This document shows, one piece after another, positions 9,076 through 18,485 of a DNA stretch of 64,000 bases. This DNA comes from Cellulophaga sp. HaHa_2_95 (lineage in GTDB: Bacteria > Bacteroidota > Bacteroidia > Flavobacteriales > Flavobacteriaceae), in assembly GCF_019278565.1 (NCBI RefSeq), contig NZ_CP058988.1, positions 930,001 through 994,000 of the forward strand, written 5' to 3'. Every line of letters starts with the position of its first letter. Within the stretch, counting starts at the first letter, position 1. Under the pieces are notes generated by a model that saw only the letters and a program-made list of their open reading frames with translations, did not search any database and was not told the origin of the DNA. The translations under genes and the position numbers were made by a program.

Positions 9076-9546
9076 TTATATGGTAATCTGACGTTCTATT
9101 TGCTGATCTAAAGAGATAAAGGTTTCAGTTCGTGATACGCCATCAATTTGTTGAATGTTGTTGTTTAAAACTTGCATTAAATGCTCGTTATCTCTGCACA
9201 ATACTTTTATTAGTATAGACCAGTTTCCTGTAGTGTAATGACATTCTAGAATCTCAGGTATTTTTTCGAGCGCCTTTACGGCCACAGGGTTACTCATTGC
9301 TTTATCTAAATAGATGCCGACATAAGCCATTGTAGAAAACCCTAATACTTTAGGGTTAATTACAAATTTAGAACCTGCGATTAGCCCAGAGTTTTCTAAC
9401 TTTCGAAGCCTTTGGTGAATAGCGGCGCCAGAAATACCAATATTTCTAGCAATTTCTAAAACAGGTTTGCGGGCATCAGACATCAAATAGCGTAATATTT
9501 TTTTGTCAATTCCGTCTATTTTTACATTTTCTTTAGCTGATTTCAT
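9076..9546 (-). CDS. Lrp/AsnC family transcriptional regulator
   Basis: A 156-residue feast/famine regulator. The N-terminal winged helix-turn-helix (about 10-60) includes IDKKILRYLMSDARKPVLEIA and ISGAAIHQRLRKLE. The C-terminal RAM domain (about 75-150) has the CHYTTGNWSILIKV strand that forms the amino-acid-binding dimer interface. I chose the ATG at 9544-9546, which has an AAAGAG purine run just upstream; the longer frame would need TTG. It lies 49 bases downstream of a saccharopine-dehydrogenase-family gene on the same strand. By position it may regulate that lysine-related enzyme in response to an amino acid; this is inference. Confidence 0.93.
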   Translation of the reverse strand: MKSAKENVKIDGIDKKILRYLMSDARKPVLEIARNIGISGAAIHQRLRKLENSGLIAGSKFVINPKVLGFSTMAYVGIYLDKAMSNPVAVKALEKIPEILECHYTTGNWSILIKVLCRDNEHLMQVLNNNIQQIDGVSRTETFISLDQQIERQITI

Positions 9547-9595
9547 CTGTTGCTCTTTCAATTTAATATGAAATATAGCAAATTAGTTTCAATTA

Positions 9596-10969
9596 TTAAC
9601 TAGCCACAGTATTTGGATTGTATCCTAAGTAGGTAACTTCTTCCTCATTAAAAATAATTCCGTAAGCTTCTAGTTCTTTCAAAATAGGAGTATAGACCTC
9701 TTCAAGCAAAGGAATTTGAATGCCCGGTCTTGTAATTTTTTTGTTTAAAATAAGGAGGGTAGCAATAGCAACAGGTAAACCAACTGTTTTAGCCATAGCC
9801 GTATGGGTTCTGTTTTCTCCGATAACCACCATACTAGCATCTATTTGCTTTTTAGCGCCATTTACTTCATAGCCAAATTTATGATACATGACAATCATAT
9901 CCTTGTCTTCATCGGCAAGCGTCCAGCTGTCTTCTAATATTTTCTGTAATATTTGAGCAGGGGTTGCATTTTCAAGCTCAATTTTTTTATCGCTGCTAAA
10001 TAAATTAAGTTCTTGAAGTTTATCCCACATGATATCATCTTGATCTATTTTTAGATAGTACCTAAGTTTCAATTCAACAGAATCTGTAGGGGAGTAGGGT
10101 AAAAACAAATTGACAAATTCTCTATTGGTCATTCCTTCAGAGTTTTCAATAGTATAGCTATCATCGGTCATTCCTAATTGTACAAACATATTCCAGGCTT
10201 TAGAAAATCCTACGCGCCTCATAGTACCTCTGTAAAGGGTTAAGATATCTGTGAGTCCATATGCTTCTCTATATTTTAAAGAATCTCTATTGGCATAGAC
10301 TTCAAATTTGCCATAGCCTTTAATGTCTACAAATTCTGTTCTTCTAAATAGTTTGTGGTAAGGAATGTATTTATAGGTGCCCTCTTGTATGAATTGAGCG
10401 GTACCACCTTGACCGGCGACAACTACATTTCTAGGATTCCATGTAAATTTATAATTCCATAAGTTGTTATCACTTTCTGGAGCTACTAAACCTCCTGTAA
10501 AAGATTCAAACAATAACATTTTACCGCCGTTCTTCTTAATTTGGTTGATAATCTGCATGGCACTCATATGGTCAATACCCGGATCAAGGCCAACTTCATT
10601 CATAAAAACGAGTCCTTTTTCCTTAGCCTCCTTATCTAAGGTTTTAATTTCTTCGCTTACATAAGAAGCAGTGACAAGGTGTTTGCTAAAGTGAATGCAA
10701 TCTTTGGCTATATTAATGTGCATATGGGCAGGGAGCATAGACACTACGATGTCTACTTCTTGTATTGCTTTTTGGCGTTCAGGAGTATTAAAAATATCCA
10801 ATTTTACGACATCAAAATTAGAGTGATTCTTGAACTTAGCTGGAATAGCCTCTGGATTTAGATCTGCTATGACAATCTGTAATTGTTCTTCAATAGCTTT
10901 TTCTAAAAAGTAATCTAATAGGTAGGATGTGGACTTGCCAGCACCAATAATTAGAATTTTTCGCAGCAT
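9596..10969 (-). CDS. Saccharopine dehydrogenase family protein (LYS9-like)
   Basis: The 457-residue enzyme has an N-terminal Rossmann fold starting MLRKILIIGAGKSTSYLLDY. A VDIVVSMLPAHMH segment (about 73-85) and GLDPGIDHMSA (about 128-138) follow, hallmarks of the saccharopine dehydrogenase/reductase family. The larger C-terminal domain also fits (KLRYYLKIDQDD, about 300). The family interconverts saccharopine with glutamate and aminoadipate semialdehyde in lysine metabolism. Other members use carboxynorspermidine, but the length and motifs favour LYS9 type. An Lrp-type regulator follows on the same strand. The promoter must lie in the 73-base gap shared with the divergent DUF423 gene. Confidence 0.87.
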   Translation of the reverse strand: MLRKILIIGAGKSTSYLLDYFLEKAIEEQLQIVIADLNPEAIPAKFKNHSNFDVVKLDIFNTPERQKAIQEVDIVVSMLPAHMHINIAKDCIHFSKHLVTASYVSEEIKTLDKEAKEKGLVFMNEVGLDPGIDHMSAMQIINQIKKNGGKMLLFESFTGGLVAPESDNNLWNYKFTWNPRNVVVAGQGGTAQFIQEGTYKYIPYHKLFRRTEFVDIKGYGKFEVYANRDSLKYREAYGLTDILTLYRGTMRRVGFSKAWNMFVQLGMTDDSYTIENSEGMTNREFVNLFLPYSPTDSVELKLRYYLKIDQDDIMWDKLQELNLFSSDKKIELENATPAQILQKILEDSWTLADEDKDMIVMYHKFGYEVNGAKKQIDASMVVIGENRTHTAMAKTVGLPVAIATLLILNKKITRPGIQIPLLEEVYTPILKELEAYGIIFNEEEVTYLGYNPNTVAS

Positions 10970-11042
10970 AGTTTTGTATCTTTATAGTGACAATCAAAAA
11001 ATCACTTTTGTTATATATGTAAAAATAACAATCATTTTAGTT

Positions 11043-11429
11043 ATGAACAAAACAATTTTTAGTACAGGAATTTTATTTGGAACCCTTGCAGTGGTTCTGG
11101 GAGCTTTTGGCGCGCACGGATTAAAAGAGGTATTAAGCGTGGAGGCTTTAGCATCTTATACTACTGGGGTTACCTATCAAATGTATCATGCATTAGTGCT
11201 TTTAATTCTTTCAGGGGTTACCAAAATTCAAGAAAAAAATAAAAAACTTATTTATGGGGTATTTACGGCAGGAGTGTTGTTATTTTCTTTTTCTATTTAT
11301 TTGTTGGCAACAAACAGCTTAACTTCTTTCGATTTTAAGGCTATTGCATTCGTTACGCCGGTGGGTGGACTCCTATTAATTGTAGGTTGGATTTTACTCG
11401 GATTTCGTTATTATAAAGAAAAATATTAG
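11043..11429 (+). CDS. DUF423 family small membrane protein (YgdD-like)
   Basis: A 128-residue protein with four hydrophobic segments. It begins MNKTIFSTGILFGTLAVVLGAF, with GAFGAHGLKE (about 19-28) and the Y-T-T-G-V-x-Y-Q-M-Y-H block (about 38-48) that define DUF423/YgdD. The function is unknown; the fold is a small inner-membrane bundle. The open frame extends 38 codons upstream, but the family starts at the ATG at 11043. It is divergent from the saccharopine dehydrogenase gene with 73 bases between starts, and precedes pckA by 77 bases. Confidence 0.88.
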   Translation: MNKTIFSTGILFGTLAVVLGAFGAHGLKEVLSVEALASYTTGVTYQMYHALVLLILSGVTKIQEKNKKLIYGVFTAGVLLFSFSIYLLATNSLTSFDFKAIAFVTPVGGLLLIVGWILLGFRYYKEKY

Positions 11430-11506
11430 ATATTAACGAAAAAACTACCCTATGAATTATAATTTCAATAATTTTACCCCATTAAAACTAATAAATCTTC
11501 TTTAAT

Positions 11507-13114
11507 ATGGATAAGATTGCGAAAACGATTTCGTTGATTAAGTATGGTATTACAAGTGAAAATGTGCATTATCAATTATCACCAGATGATTTGCATAAGT
11601 TAACCCTAGAGAAAGGTATGGGGAAAGAGGCATCTTCAGGTGCTCTTGCAGTAAATACAGGTGAGTTTACTGGTAGGTCTCCCATGGATAGATTTATAGT
11701 AAAAGATGAGATTACAGATGAAAAAGTTTGGTGGGGGAATGTCAATATTCCATTTGAGCCTGCCGCTTTTGACGCTTTGTATGATAAAGTCATCAATTAT
11801 TTAAATGAAAAAGAAATATATGTACGCGATAGCTATGCGTGTGCAGATGAAGATTACAAATTAAATATTAGGGTTATTAATGAGTACCCTTGGTCTAACA
11901 TGTTCGCTAGTAATATGTTTTTAAGACCTACCGAAAAAGAATTGGTGAATTTTGATCCAGAATGGACGGTGGTTAATGCTCCTGGTTTTATGGCAGATGC
12001 TGAGGTAGATGGTACGCGTCAACATAATTTTGCTATTTTAAATTTCACAAGAAAAATTGCCTTAATAGGTGGTACAGGGTATACAGGAGAAATTAAAAAA
12101 GGAATTTTTTCAGCGCTTAACTTTATCCTACCGGTGTATAAGAATACTTTGCCTATGCATTGCTCTTCAAATGTAGGTAAAGATGGTGATACGGCTATTT
12201 TCTTTGGCCTTTCGGGAACAGGAAAAACAACACTATCTGCAGATCCAAATAGAAAACTAATTGGAGATGATGAGCATGGTTGGACAAAAGAGAATACCAT
12301 TTTTAATTTTGAAGGGGGTTGTTATGCAAAAGTGATCAACCTATCTGCAGAAAACGAGCCTGAAATATTTGGAGCTATTAAAAAAGGGGCGCTACTTGAG
12401 AATGTAGCTATGAATGCTGAAGGTGTGGTAGATTTTGAGGATATCTCTATTACGCAAAATACAAGAGTAAGTTACCCTATTGATCATATTGAAAACATTC
12501 AAGTACCTTCTATAGGGAAAAATCCTAAAAATATATTCTTTTTAACGGCAGATGCTTTTGGGGTGTTGCCTCCAATTTCTAAATTAACGCCTAGCCAAGC
12601 AGCGTACCATTTTATCTCTGGATATACTGCAAAAGTGGCAGGAACTGAAGCCGGAGTGGTAGAACCTACACCAAATTTCTCAGCTTGTTTTGGAGCGCCA
12701 TTCATGCCTTTACATCCTACGGAGTATGCAGAAATGCTAAGTAAGAAAATGAAAGATGCCGGTGTTAATGTTTGGTTGGTAAATACAGGATGGACAGGTG
12801 GTCCTTACGGTATTGGTACGCGCATGAAGCTTAAATATACACGTGCCATGATTACGGCGGCGTTAAATGGTGACTTAGGATTGTATTCTTATGACAAGTA
12901 TCATATTCACTCTGTATTTGGTGTTGCGCAACCTAGAGAGTGTCCTGGGGTGCCTACAGAGGTGTTAAGTCCTAGAACAACCTGGGATGATGATCAGAAG
13001 TATTATACCACAGCATTTAAGTTGGCTAATGCTTTCCGTGAGAACTTTAAAAAGTTTGAATCTTATGCAAATGAAGAAATAAGACGTGGCGGACCGCAGC
13101 GTTACGGATTCTAA
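11507..13114 (+). CDS. pckA: Phosphoenolpyruvate carboxykinase (ATP)
   Basis: Catalyses the ATP-dependent decarboxylation of oxaloacetate to phosphoenolpyruvate, the entry to gluconeogenesis. The 535-residue enzyme has FTGRSPMDRFIV (about 54-65) for substrate binding and the kinase-1a P-loop GLSGTGKTTLSADP (about 240-253). Kinase-2 LIGDDEHGW (about 257-265) and the FEGGCYAK lid region (about 271-278) follow. RYGF ends the protein, as in ATP-type enzymes. It has its own upstream region of 77 bases after DUF423 and a strong convergent terminator at 13126-13157. Confidence 0.98.
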   Translation: MDKIAKTISLIKYGITSENVHYQLSPDDLHKLTLEKGMGKEASSGALAVNTGEFTGRSPMDRFIVKDEITDEKVWWGNVNIPFEPAAFDALYDKVINYLNEKEIYVRDSYACADEDYKLNIRVINEYPWSNMFASNMFLRPTEKELVNFDPEWTVVNAPGFMADAEVDGTRQHNFAILNFTRKIALIGGTGYTGEIKKGIFSALNFILPVYKNTLPMHCSSNVGKDGDTAIFFGLSGTGKTTLSADPNRKLIGDDEHGWTKENTIFNFEGGCYAKVINLSAENEPEIFGAIKKGALLENVAMNAEGVVDFEDISITQNTRVSYPIDHIENIQVPSIGKNPKNIFFLTADAFGVLPPISKLTPSQAAYHFISGYTAKVAGTEAGVVEPTPNFSACFGAPFMPLHPTEYAEMLSKKMKDAGVNVWLVNTGWTGGPYGIGTRMKLKYTRAMITAALNGDLGLYSYDKYHIHSVFGVAQPRECPGVPTEVLSPRTTWDDDQKYYTTAFKLANAFRENFKKFESYANEEIRRGGPQRYGF

Positions 13115-13125
13115 ATATAAATAAA

Positions 13126-13157
13126 TAAAAAAGCCTCTGAAAAGAGGCTTTTTTTAT
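13126..13157. terminator. Bidirectional terminator between pckA and hemD
   Basis: AAAAAAGCCTCT and AGAGGCTTTTTTT form a perfect stem around a short GAAA-like loop, with A- and T-runs on both flanks. It serves pckA on the plus strand and hemD on the minus strand. Confidence 0.9.
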
Positions 13158-13179
13158 GCTTGTAAATAAAAGTAAAGAA

Positions 13180-13926
13180 TTACTTTTTATTTAAACTTGT
13201 AATATATTTCTGCAATGCCATGGTCATAGAAGGCGTTTCAGGTGTTGGTGCTTTAATGTCTATTCTAAGACCAGCATCTGTTGCTGCATTTACGGTAGAA
13301 TTTCCGAAAACAGCAATTCTAGTATCATTCTGCTCAAAGTCAGGGAAATTCTTCAATAAAGACTCAATTCCGGAAGGACTAAAGAATACTAAGATATCAT
13401 AATACACATCTTTTAAATCAGAAAGATCACTAACTACCGTTTTGTAGAAAATACCTCTAGTCCAAGTTAAGCCTAAAGCATCCAATGTTTCAGGGACAAT
13501 TGGTTTTAGAGAATCTGAAGAAGGTAGTAAGAATTTTTCGTCTTTATACTTTTTGAAAAGAGTAGAAAGATCTTGAAAATTCATTTTACCTACATAGATT
13601 TTACGCTTTCTGTAGACTACGTATTTTTGTAAGTAATAGGCAACAGCTTCTGACTGACAGAAATATTTCATAGAGTCAGGCACTTTAAAACGCATTTCTT
13701 CTGCAATTCTAAAAAAGTGATCTACCGCATTTCTACTAGTTAAAATAATAGCAGTAAAATTGTTAAGATCAATTTTTTGTTGTCTTACAGTTTTAGCATC
13801 TACGCCTTCAACATGTATAAAGGGTCTAAAATCTACCTTTACTTTTTCCTTGTCAATAAGTCGGGAATATGGAGAGTTTTCCATCTTCGGTTCTGGTTGC
13901 GATACCAAAATCGTTTTTACTTTCAT
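13180..13926 (-). CDS. hemD: Uroporphyrinogen-III synthase
   Basis: Cyclises hydroxymethylbilane to uroporphyrinogen III in heme biosynthesis. This is a 248-residue protein if started at MKVKTILVSQPEPKMENSPYS; an ATG two codons earlier (13930-13932) overlaps the upstream stop as TGATG and is possible. The family is weakly conserved. The visible marks are the N-terminal VSQPEP strand, IILTSRNAVDHFF (about 60-72) and the C-terminal VFFSPSGIESLL (about 180-191). The neighbours DUF4271 (upstream) and convergent pckA reproduce the usual Flavobacteriia arrangement, supporting the call. Confidence 0.88.
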   Translation of the reverse strand: MKVKTILVSQPEPKMENSPYSRLIDKEKVKVDFRPFIHVEGVDAKTVRQQKIDLNNFTAIILTSRNAVDHFFRIAEEMRFKVPDSMKYFCQSEAVAYYLQKYVVYRKRKIYVGKMNFQDLSTLFKKYKDEKFLLPSSDSLKPIVPETLDALGLTWTRGIFYKTVVSDLSDLKDVYYDILVFFSPSGIESLLKNFPDFEQNDTRIAVFGNSTVNAATDAGLRIDIKAPTPETPSMTMALQKYITSLNKK

Positions 13927-13931
13927 AAGCA

Positions 13932-14591
13932 TCAGTCTTTAAAGTAATCTCCTAAAAGCACTAAGGGTGCTATTTCGAGTGCGCAAAGGTACAAAATAAA
14001 ATAGAAAAAATTATTGGTAATTAATTTTTGATGATTTCGTATGGCAGTAACCCATCCCAGAATATTTATTGCGGCAATTAATAGTGCGGTTATATAGATT
14101 ACAATTTTTGAATCTTTTAAAATATATGCAAGAAGAATATTCGCTACAAACATGATTAAACTACTGTAGTTAAAGTAGGATATTTTTTTAAATAAAAATT
14201 CACTAATAGCTCCTTGCATGTTAAAAACAAAGGCGTTGCACAGGTGTAAGATCAATTTAGAAAAAAAGAAGGCTATTAAAATTCCAAGGGTAATGATGTA
14301 AGTAAAAGGAGTGTTAATATGTTGCGATAATTCAAAAATTGAATCTATAAAATATAGAAATAAGGTGAAATTTAAGAGCTGAAATATGGAGAGAAAAATA
14401 GTGAACCAATGCGATAATTTATCCTTCTTATTGTATAAAAATATGTATTTATTGTTGAAAGGCAGGATGATAAAGTTCGTAAACCTGCCGTAATAAATCT
14501 TTTTTGCTAAAACTAATGTCGTAATACTGCAACATAAAATCAGCGTAATCCAGTCAATATTTTCTATACTTCTTAGTAAGACTTCTTTCAT
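13932..14591 (-). CDS. DUF4271 family multi-pass membrane protein
   Basis: The 219-residue protein has about five to six hydrophobic segments (near 14-30, 65-85, 95-115, 140-160, 165-180 and 195-212) and no recognisable catalytic motif. Length and position fit DUF4271, a Bacteroidota membrane family coupled to hemD. Its stop overlaps a possible hemD ATG by one base and it starts directly after the stop of the GT39 gene, so these three minus-strand genes look co-transcribed. The biochemical role is unknown; nothing in the sequence suggests a heme-binding site. Confidence 0.8.
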   Translation of the reverse strand: MKEVLLRSIENIDWITLILCCSITTLVLAKKIYYGRFTNFIILPFNNKYIFLYNKKDKLSHWFTIFLSIFQLLNFTLFLYFIDSIFELSQHINTPFTYIITLGILIAFFFSKLILHLCNAFVFNMQGAISEFLFKKISYFNYSSLIMFVANILLAYILKDSKIVIYITALLIAAINILGWVTAIRNHQKLITNNFFYFILYLCALEIAPLVLLGDYFKD

Positions 14592-16259
14592 TTAGTTTAC
14601 TAATTTTATATTATCACCATTCATTCCTGGTTGAAGTCCGTTTTCGCTGATAGCAACTTTAAAATACCCCGGGTTTTCCATTTTAAAGGCAGGTAGGGTA
14701 AAGCTGTAAAACAAAGTGTCTTTTGCTTTGAGTACCGTAAGGTCAGGATTTTTTGGAATTGGGGTAATTCCAATAATTTCTTCTGGGCGTTTATATTGGG
14801 TGTGATAGACAACGCTATATTTTAGTTTGTTTATCGCAATGTCAAAATCATAGGGATTATAAATCTTAAGATCAATGGGACTATCATTTTTTAAAGATAT
14901 CTCACTTTCATTAAGAATGGCACGCAATTTTCTAAAAGATTCAAAATTATCCATATAAACTCCAAATCCTTTCTTCTGCTTAGGTAGGTCAACAGCAATA
15001 TCACCTTTACTTAAATATTGAGAAACGTATAGAATTCTTTTGTGTTGCACTTTTGATTCGGTATCATCAATAGAGTATTGGTTTCTACGATACATAACAT
15101 TGTTAAGAGAGAACGAGGTGTTTCCTGAATAGAACGCATACATAGGAGCGTTTCTGTAGGAGTTTTCAAAAACTACTGGAGTATCACCAACGCGATCACT
15201 AATAGAAGCAGCCCATTCTTTATTGCCATGAGATTCATAGTGTAAAGGAGAAATTTCTTCGAAAACCAATATAAAGCGTACAAAAACGAGCAGTACAATA
15301 TTTACCAATCCCATTCTGTAAATCCATTTCTTAGCATTTTCATTTTCTAACATATAGTTAAAAGCAATGATGGCCAGGGATATGGAAATCACAATAATCC
15401 ATTGTGTTTGTATTCTACGATTAAAACTAGAAATAAAGAAAAAGAGGATGGTACCATAGGTTAGGAATAAAAGTGCTCTATTAAAAGCATCTGTTCCTTT
15501 GGTTTTCCATAAGGCTTTATATACCCAGAAAAAGGTGAAACCAAACAAGGCTAATAGATTTAAAAAGAAACCAACCGTATAATCATTAAACTCATAAGCT
15601 CTATTAGGGCGCTCAAATAGATGATACTTTATAGAGACAAAATCATTCTCATAAAGCCATAAAAAGTGAGGTGAATAACCTAGTAATGCTACAAATACAG
15701 CTAGCCAGGCATATTTATTTAAAACTAATTTAATATTAGAGAGCAGTATAAATATAATGACAAGAACAGCGTGGTACTTACTATACATCAAAGCGCTCAT
15801 CACCAGCCCTAGGATAATAGCCAATATTACAGAAGGGGCGGTAATAAACTTTTTATAGACATATAAAAAAACAGCAGTAAAAAATAAAAGAGGTGTATCT
15901 GGAAGCGTAAAAAAACCATACGCGTTTAAGAGGGTCATGGAAAATGTGAGCACAAAAAAGTGTAACACATAATCTTTCTTTTTAGGATGGTCTATAACGA
16001 GCCAAATAAAGATGAGAGTACCTATAGAGAGTAGGCAACTCATAAACCGAACTCCCAACTCGCCCTCAAAGAAAAAGCTACTTAGTTTCACTAAAAATGC
16101 GACCATTGGGGGGTGATCAAAATAACCCCAAGCCATATTTTGAGCATAGTGCCAATAATAGGCCTCGTCAAAGATTAAATCGGTAAAATAACTTTGTATT
16201 AGATTAATGACAAAAATAATCCCAAGGAGGTAAATAAATAATTTCGGCAGTTTCTGCAT
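14592..16259 (-). CDS. ArnT/PMT-type glycosyltransferase family 39 membrane protein
   Basis: The 555-residue protein has an N-terminal multi-TM region of about 11-12 helices. The first loop carries LIFDEAYYWHYAQNMAWGYF and DHPPM (about 29-54), the acidic and aromatic signature of polyprenyl-phosphate-sugar-dependent GT39 enzymes. A soluble C-terminal domain of about 190 residues follows. Such enzymes transfer a sugar from a polyprenyl phosphate donor to lipid or protein on the outer face of the inner membrane. A DPM1-like GT2 enzyme lies divergently 157 bases away and could make its donor; this pairing is inference from context. The acceptor is unknown. Confidence 0.88.
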   Translation of the reverse strand: MQKLPKLFIYLLGIIFVINLIQSYFTDLIFDEAYYWHYAQNMAWGYFDHPPMVAFLVKLSSFFFEGELGVRFMSCLLSIGTLIFIWLVIDHPKKKDYVLHFFVLTFSMTLLNAYGFFTLPDTPLLFFTAVFLYVYKKFITAPSVILAIILGLVMSALMYSKYHAVLVIIFILLSNIKLVLNKYAWLAVFVALLGYSPHFLWLYENDFVSIKYHLFERPNRAYEFNDYTVGFFLNLLALFGFTFFWVYKALWKTKGTDAFNRALLFLTYGTILFFFISSFNRRIQTQWIIVISISLAIIAFNYMLENENAKKWIYRMGLVNIVLLVFVRFILVFEEISPLHYESHGNKEWAASISDRVGDTPVVFENSYRNAPMYAFYSGNTSFSLNNVMYRRNQYSIDDTESKVQHKRILYVSQYLSKGDIAVDLPKQKKGFGVYMDNFESFRKLRAILNESEISLKNDSPIDLKIYNPYDFDIAINKLKYSVVYHTQYKRPEEIIGITPIPKNPDLTVLKAKDTLFYSFTLPAFKMENPGYFKVAISENGLQPGMNGDNIKLVN

Positions 16260-16390
16260 TTTTTAACAAGCTTATTTCGGCAAAATTACAAATTATAAGA
16301 CACAGGCTTTTAATTAATTGTTTAAATGGACTTTTTTGACAAAAAAATCATAAATAATATGAGCACATTTCGTTACCACTATAAAAAAAC

Positions 16391-16398
16391 TATTTTTG
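16391..16398 (+). promoter_or_regulatory. Flavobacterial -7 promoter box upstream of the GT2 gene
   Basis: TATTTTTG fits the TAnnTTTG consensus, 18 bases before the ATG at 16417. A TTTCG sequence at 16368 lies about where the -33 TTG should be, but is not a good match. Confidence 0.45.
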
Positions 16399-16416
16399 CA
16401 AGAATAGATTTTTTTT

Positions 16417-17151
16417 ATGATAGATAGGCTTGTTATTATTCCAACTTTTAATGAAATTGAAAACATAGAGGCTATTATTAAAGCTGTTTTTAATTTAAAG
16501 AAAGAGTTTCATGTGTTAATCGTGGATGATAACTCACCAGATGGAACGGCTGATAAAGTTAGAGAACTACAAAAAACGTTTCCTGAAAAATTATTTTTAG
16601 AAGTACGAAAAGAAAAAGCCGGTTTAGGTACCGCTTACATTCATGGCTTCAAATGGGCAATAGAAAGAAAATATGATTTCATTTTTGAAATGGATGCAGA
16701 TTTTTCGCATACCCCATCAGATCTTATTCGCCTGCATCAGGCCTGTGTAGATGGGGCAGATTTAGCTATAGGGTCTAGATATATAAAAGGGGTCAATGTA
16801 GTGAATTGGCCTTTACATCGTGTGTTGTTGTCTTATGGAGCATCGTTTTATGTAAAAATTATTACGCGGATGATGGTTCATGATCCTACCGCAGGATTTA
16901 TTTGTTATAAACGAAAAGTTTTAGAAACTATAGATTTGTCTGCAGTACATTTTGTGGGCTATGCGTTTCAAATTGAAATGAAATTTAGAGCGCATTTAAA
17001 TAAGTTTAAAATAGTAGAAGTACCCATTGTCTTTACAGATCGTGTATTAGGGAAATCAAAAATGAATTCGTCTATTTTTCGAGAAGCTATTTTTGGAGTA
17101 GTTAAAATGAAATGGATGAGTTTTTTTAGAAAAAATAAATTTAAAGCATGA
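16417..17151 (+). CDS. Polyprenol monophosphomannose synthase-like glycosyltransferase (GT2, DPM1 type)
   Basis: The 244-residue GT2 enzyme begins RLVIIPTFNEIENIE. The nucleotide-sugar site is LIVDDNSPDGTAD (about 35-47), the metal site DADFSHTP is near 92-99, and GSRYIKGVNV (about 118-127) and DPTAGFICYKR (about 152-162) follow. All are marks of DPM1-type polyprenyl-phosphate mannose/glucose synthases. It lacks the C-terminal TM domain some homologues carry, so it would be peripheral to the inner membrane. It overlaps the dihydroorotase start by four bases (ATGA) and is divergent from a GT39 transferase that could use its product. Confidence 0.92.
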   Translation: MIDRLVIIPTFNEIENIEAIIKAVFNLKKEFHVLIVDDNSPDGTADKVRELQKTFPEKLFLEVRKEKAGLGTAYIHGFKWAIERKYDFIFEMDADFSHTPSDLIRLHQACVDGADLAIGSRYIKGVNVVNWPLHRVLLSYGASFYVKIITRMMVHDPTAGFICYKRKVLETIDLSAVHFVGYAFQIEMKFRAHLNKFKIVEVPIVFTDRVLGKSKMNSSIFREAIFGVVKMKWMSFFRKNKFKA

Positions 17152-18482
17152 GCAAGTTTTTAATAAAGAATGCTACAATCGTCAATGAAAATAAACTGCA
17201 AGTAGCAGATGTTCTTATTCAAGACGATATTATTCAAAAAATAGATGCTACTATTTCTGACGCTACAGCGACTGTTATTGATGCTTCGGGGAAATATCTT
17301 TTACCTGGGGTAATTGATGATCAGGTGCATTTTAGAGAACCAGGCTTAACGCACAAGGGCAATATTGCTAGTGAGAGTAGAGCGGCAGTTGTTGGTGGGA
17401 TTACTACTTTTATGGAGCAGCCTAATACAAACCCGCAAACCACGACCATAGAGAAATTGGAAGATAAGTTTGCTTTAGGAGCAGCAAGCGCTTATGCAAA
17501 TTATTCTTTCTTATTTGGGGGGACTAATGATAATTTAGAAGAGCTTAAAAAGCTTGATAAAAATGCATGTTCTGGCGTAAAACTATTTTTAGGTTCTTCT
17601 ACGGGAAATATGCTGGTAGATAATGAGGAGGTTATCGAAAAGATATTCAGAAACACCGAAATGGTGATCTCGGCTCATTGTGAAGATGAGACCACGATAA
17701 AAAATAATTTAGCCAAGTACAAGGAACAATATGGGGATGATATCCCAATGGAGTATCACCCAATTATACGTAGTGCAGAAGCGTGCTATTTATCTTCATC
17801 AAAGGCCATTGCTTTGGCGAAACAAACAGGAGCAAGGTTCCATGTGTTCCATTTGTCTACAGGAATAGAAACAGCCTTGTTCAGAAATGATATTCCTTTA
17901 AAAGACAAGAAAATTACGGCAGAGGTTTGTCTGCATCATTTGTGGTTTTCGGAGGAAGATTATAAAACTAAAGGGTCTTTAATTAAATGGAATCCGGCAG
18001 TAAAAACTGCAGAAGATAGATCGCAATTATGGGATGCTTTTTTAGATGATAGAATTGATGTTCTGGCAACAGATCACGCACCACATACTTTAGAAGAAAA
18101 AGATAATGTATATACCAAGGCACCCTCTGGAGGGCCATTAGTACAACATGCTTTGCCTGCAATGTTAGAGAAATACCATGAAGGTAAAATAAGTTTAGAA
18201 AAGATTGTGGAGAAGATGTGCCACAATCCTGCTATCTTATTTGAAATAGATAGGAGAGGGTATGTGCGTGAGGGGTATTATGCAGATTTAGTTTTGGTAG
18301 ATTTAAATAATTCTTGGACCGTATCCAAAGAAAATATCGTGTACAAATGTGGTTGGTCTCCTTTTGAAGGAACTGCTTTTCAATCGAAAATATCACATAC
18401 TTTTGTAAACGGACATTTGGCGTATGAAAACGGAGTTGTTTCCGAGAAGCGAAATGCCAAACGCCTTACCTTCAATAGATAA
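17148..18482 (+). CDS. pyrC: Dihydroorotase (type I, cyclic amidohydrolase)
   Basis: Third step of pyrimidine biosynthesis, cyclising carbamoyl aspartate to dihydroorotate. It has 444 residues. The amidohydrolase landmarks are VIDDQVHFREPGLTHKG (about 56-72), GGITTFMEQPNTNP (about 83-96), SAHCED (about 175-180), RFHVFHLSTG (about 230-239) and LATDHAPHT (about 304-312). The usual metal-binding HxH of the first motif reads Q-V-H, so one canonical His ligand is replaced; I believe this form is common in Bacteroidota. It overlaps the upstream GT2 gene by four bases and precedes a DUF4296 lipoprotein by three. Confidence 0.9.
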   Translation: MSKFLIKNATIVNENKLQVADVLIQDDIIQKIDATISDATATVIDASGKYLLPGVIDDQVHFREPGLTHKGNIASESRAAVVGGITTFMEQPNTNPQTTTIEKLEDKFALGAASAYANYSFLFGGTNDNLEELKKLDKNACSGVKLFLGSSTGNMLVDNEEVIEKIFRNTEMVISAHCEDETTIKNNLAKYKEQYGDDIPMEYHPIIRSAEACYLSSSKAIALAKQTGARFHVFHLSTGIETALFRNDIPLKDKKITAEVCLHHLWFSEEDYKTKGSLIKWNPAVKTAEDRSQLWDAFLDDRIDVLATDHAPHTLEEKDNVYTKAPSGGPLVQHALPAMLEKYHEGKISLEKIVEKMCHNPAILFEIDRRGYVREGYYADLVLVDLNNSWTVSKENIVYKCGWSPFEGTAFQSKISHTFVNGHLAYENGVVSEKRNAKRLTFNR

Positions 18483-18485
18483 TTT

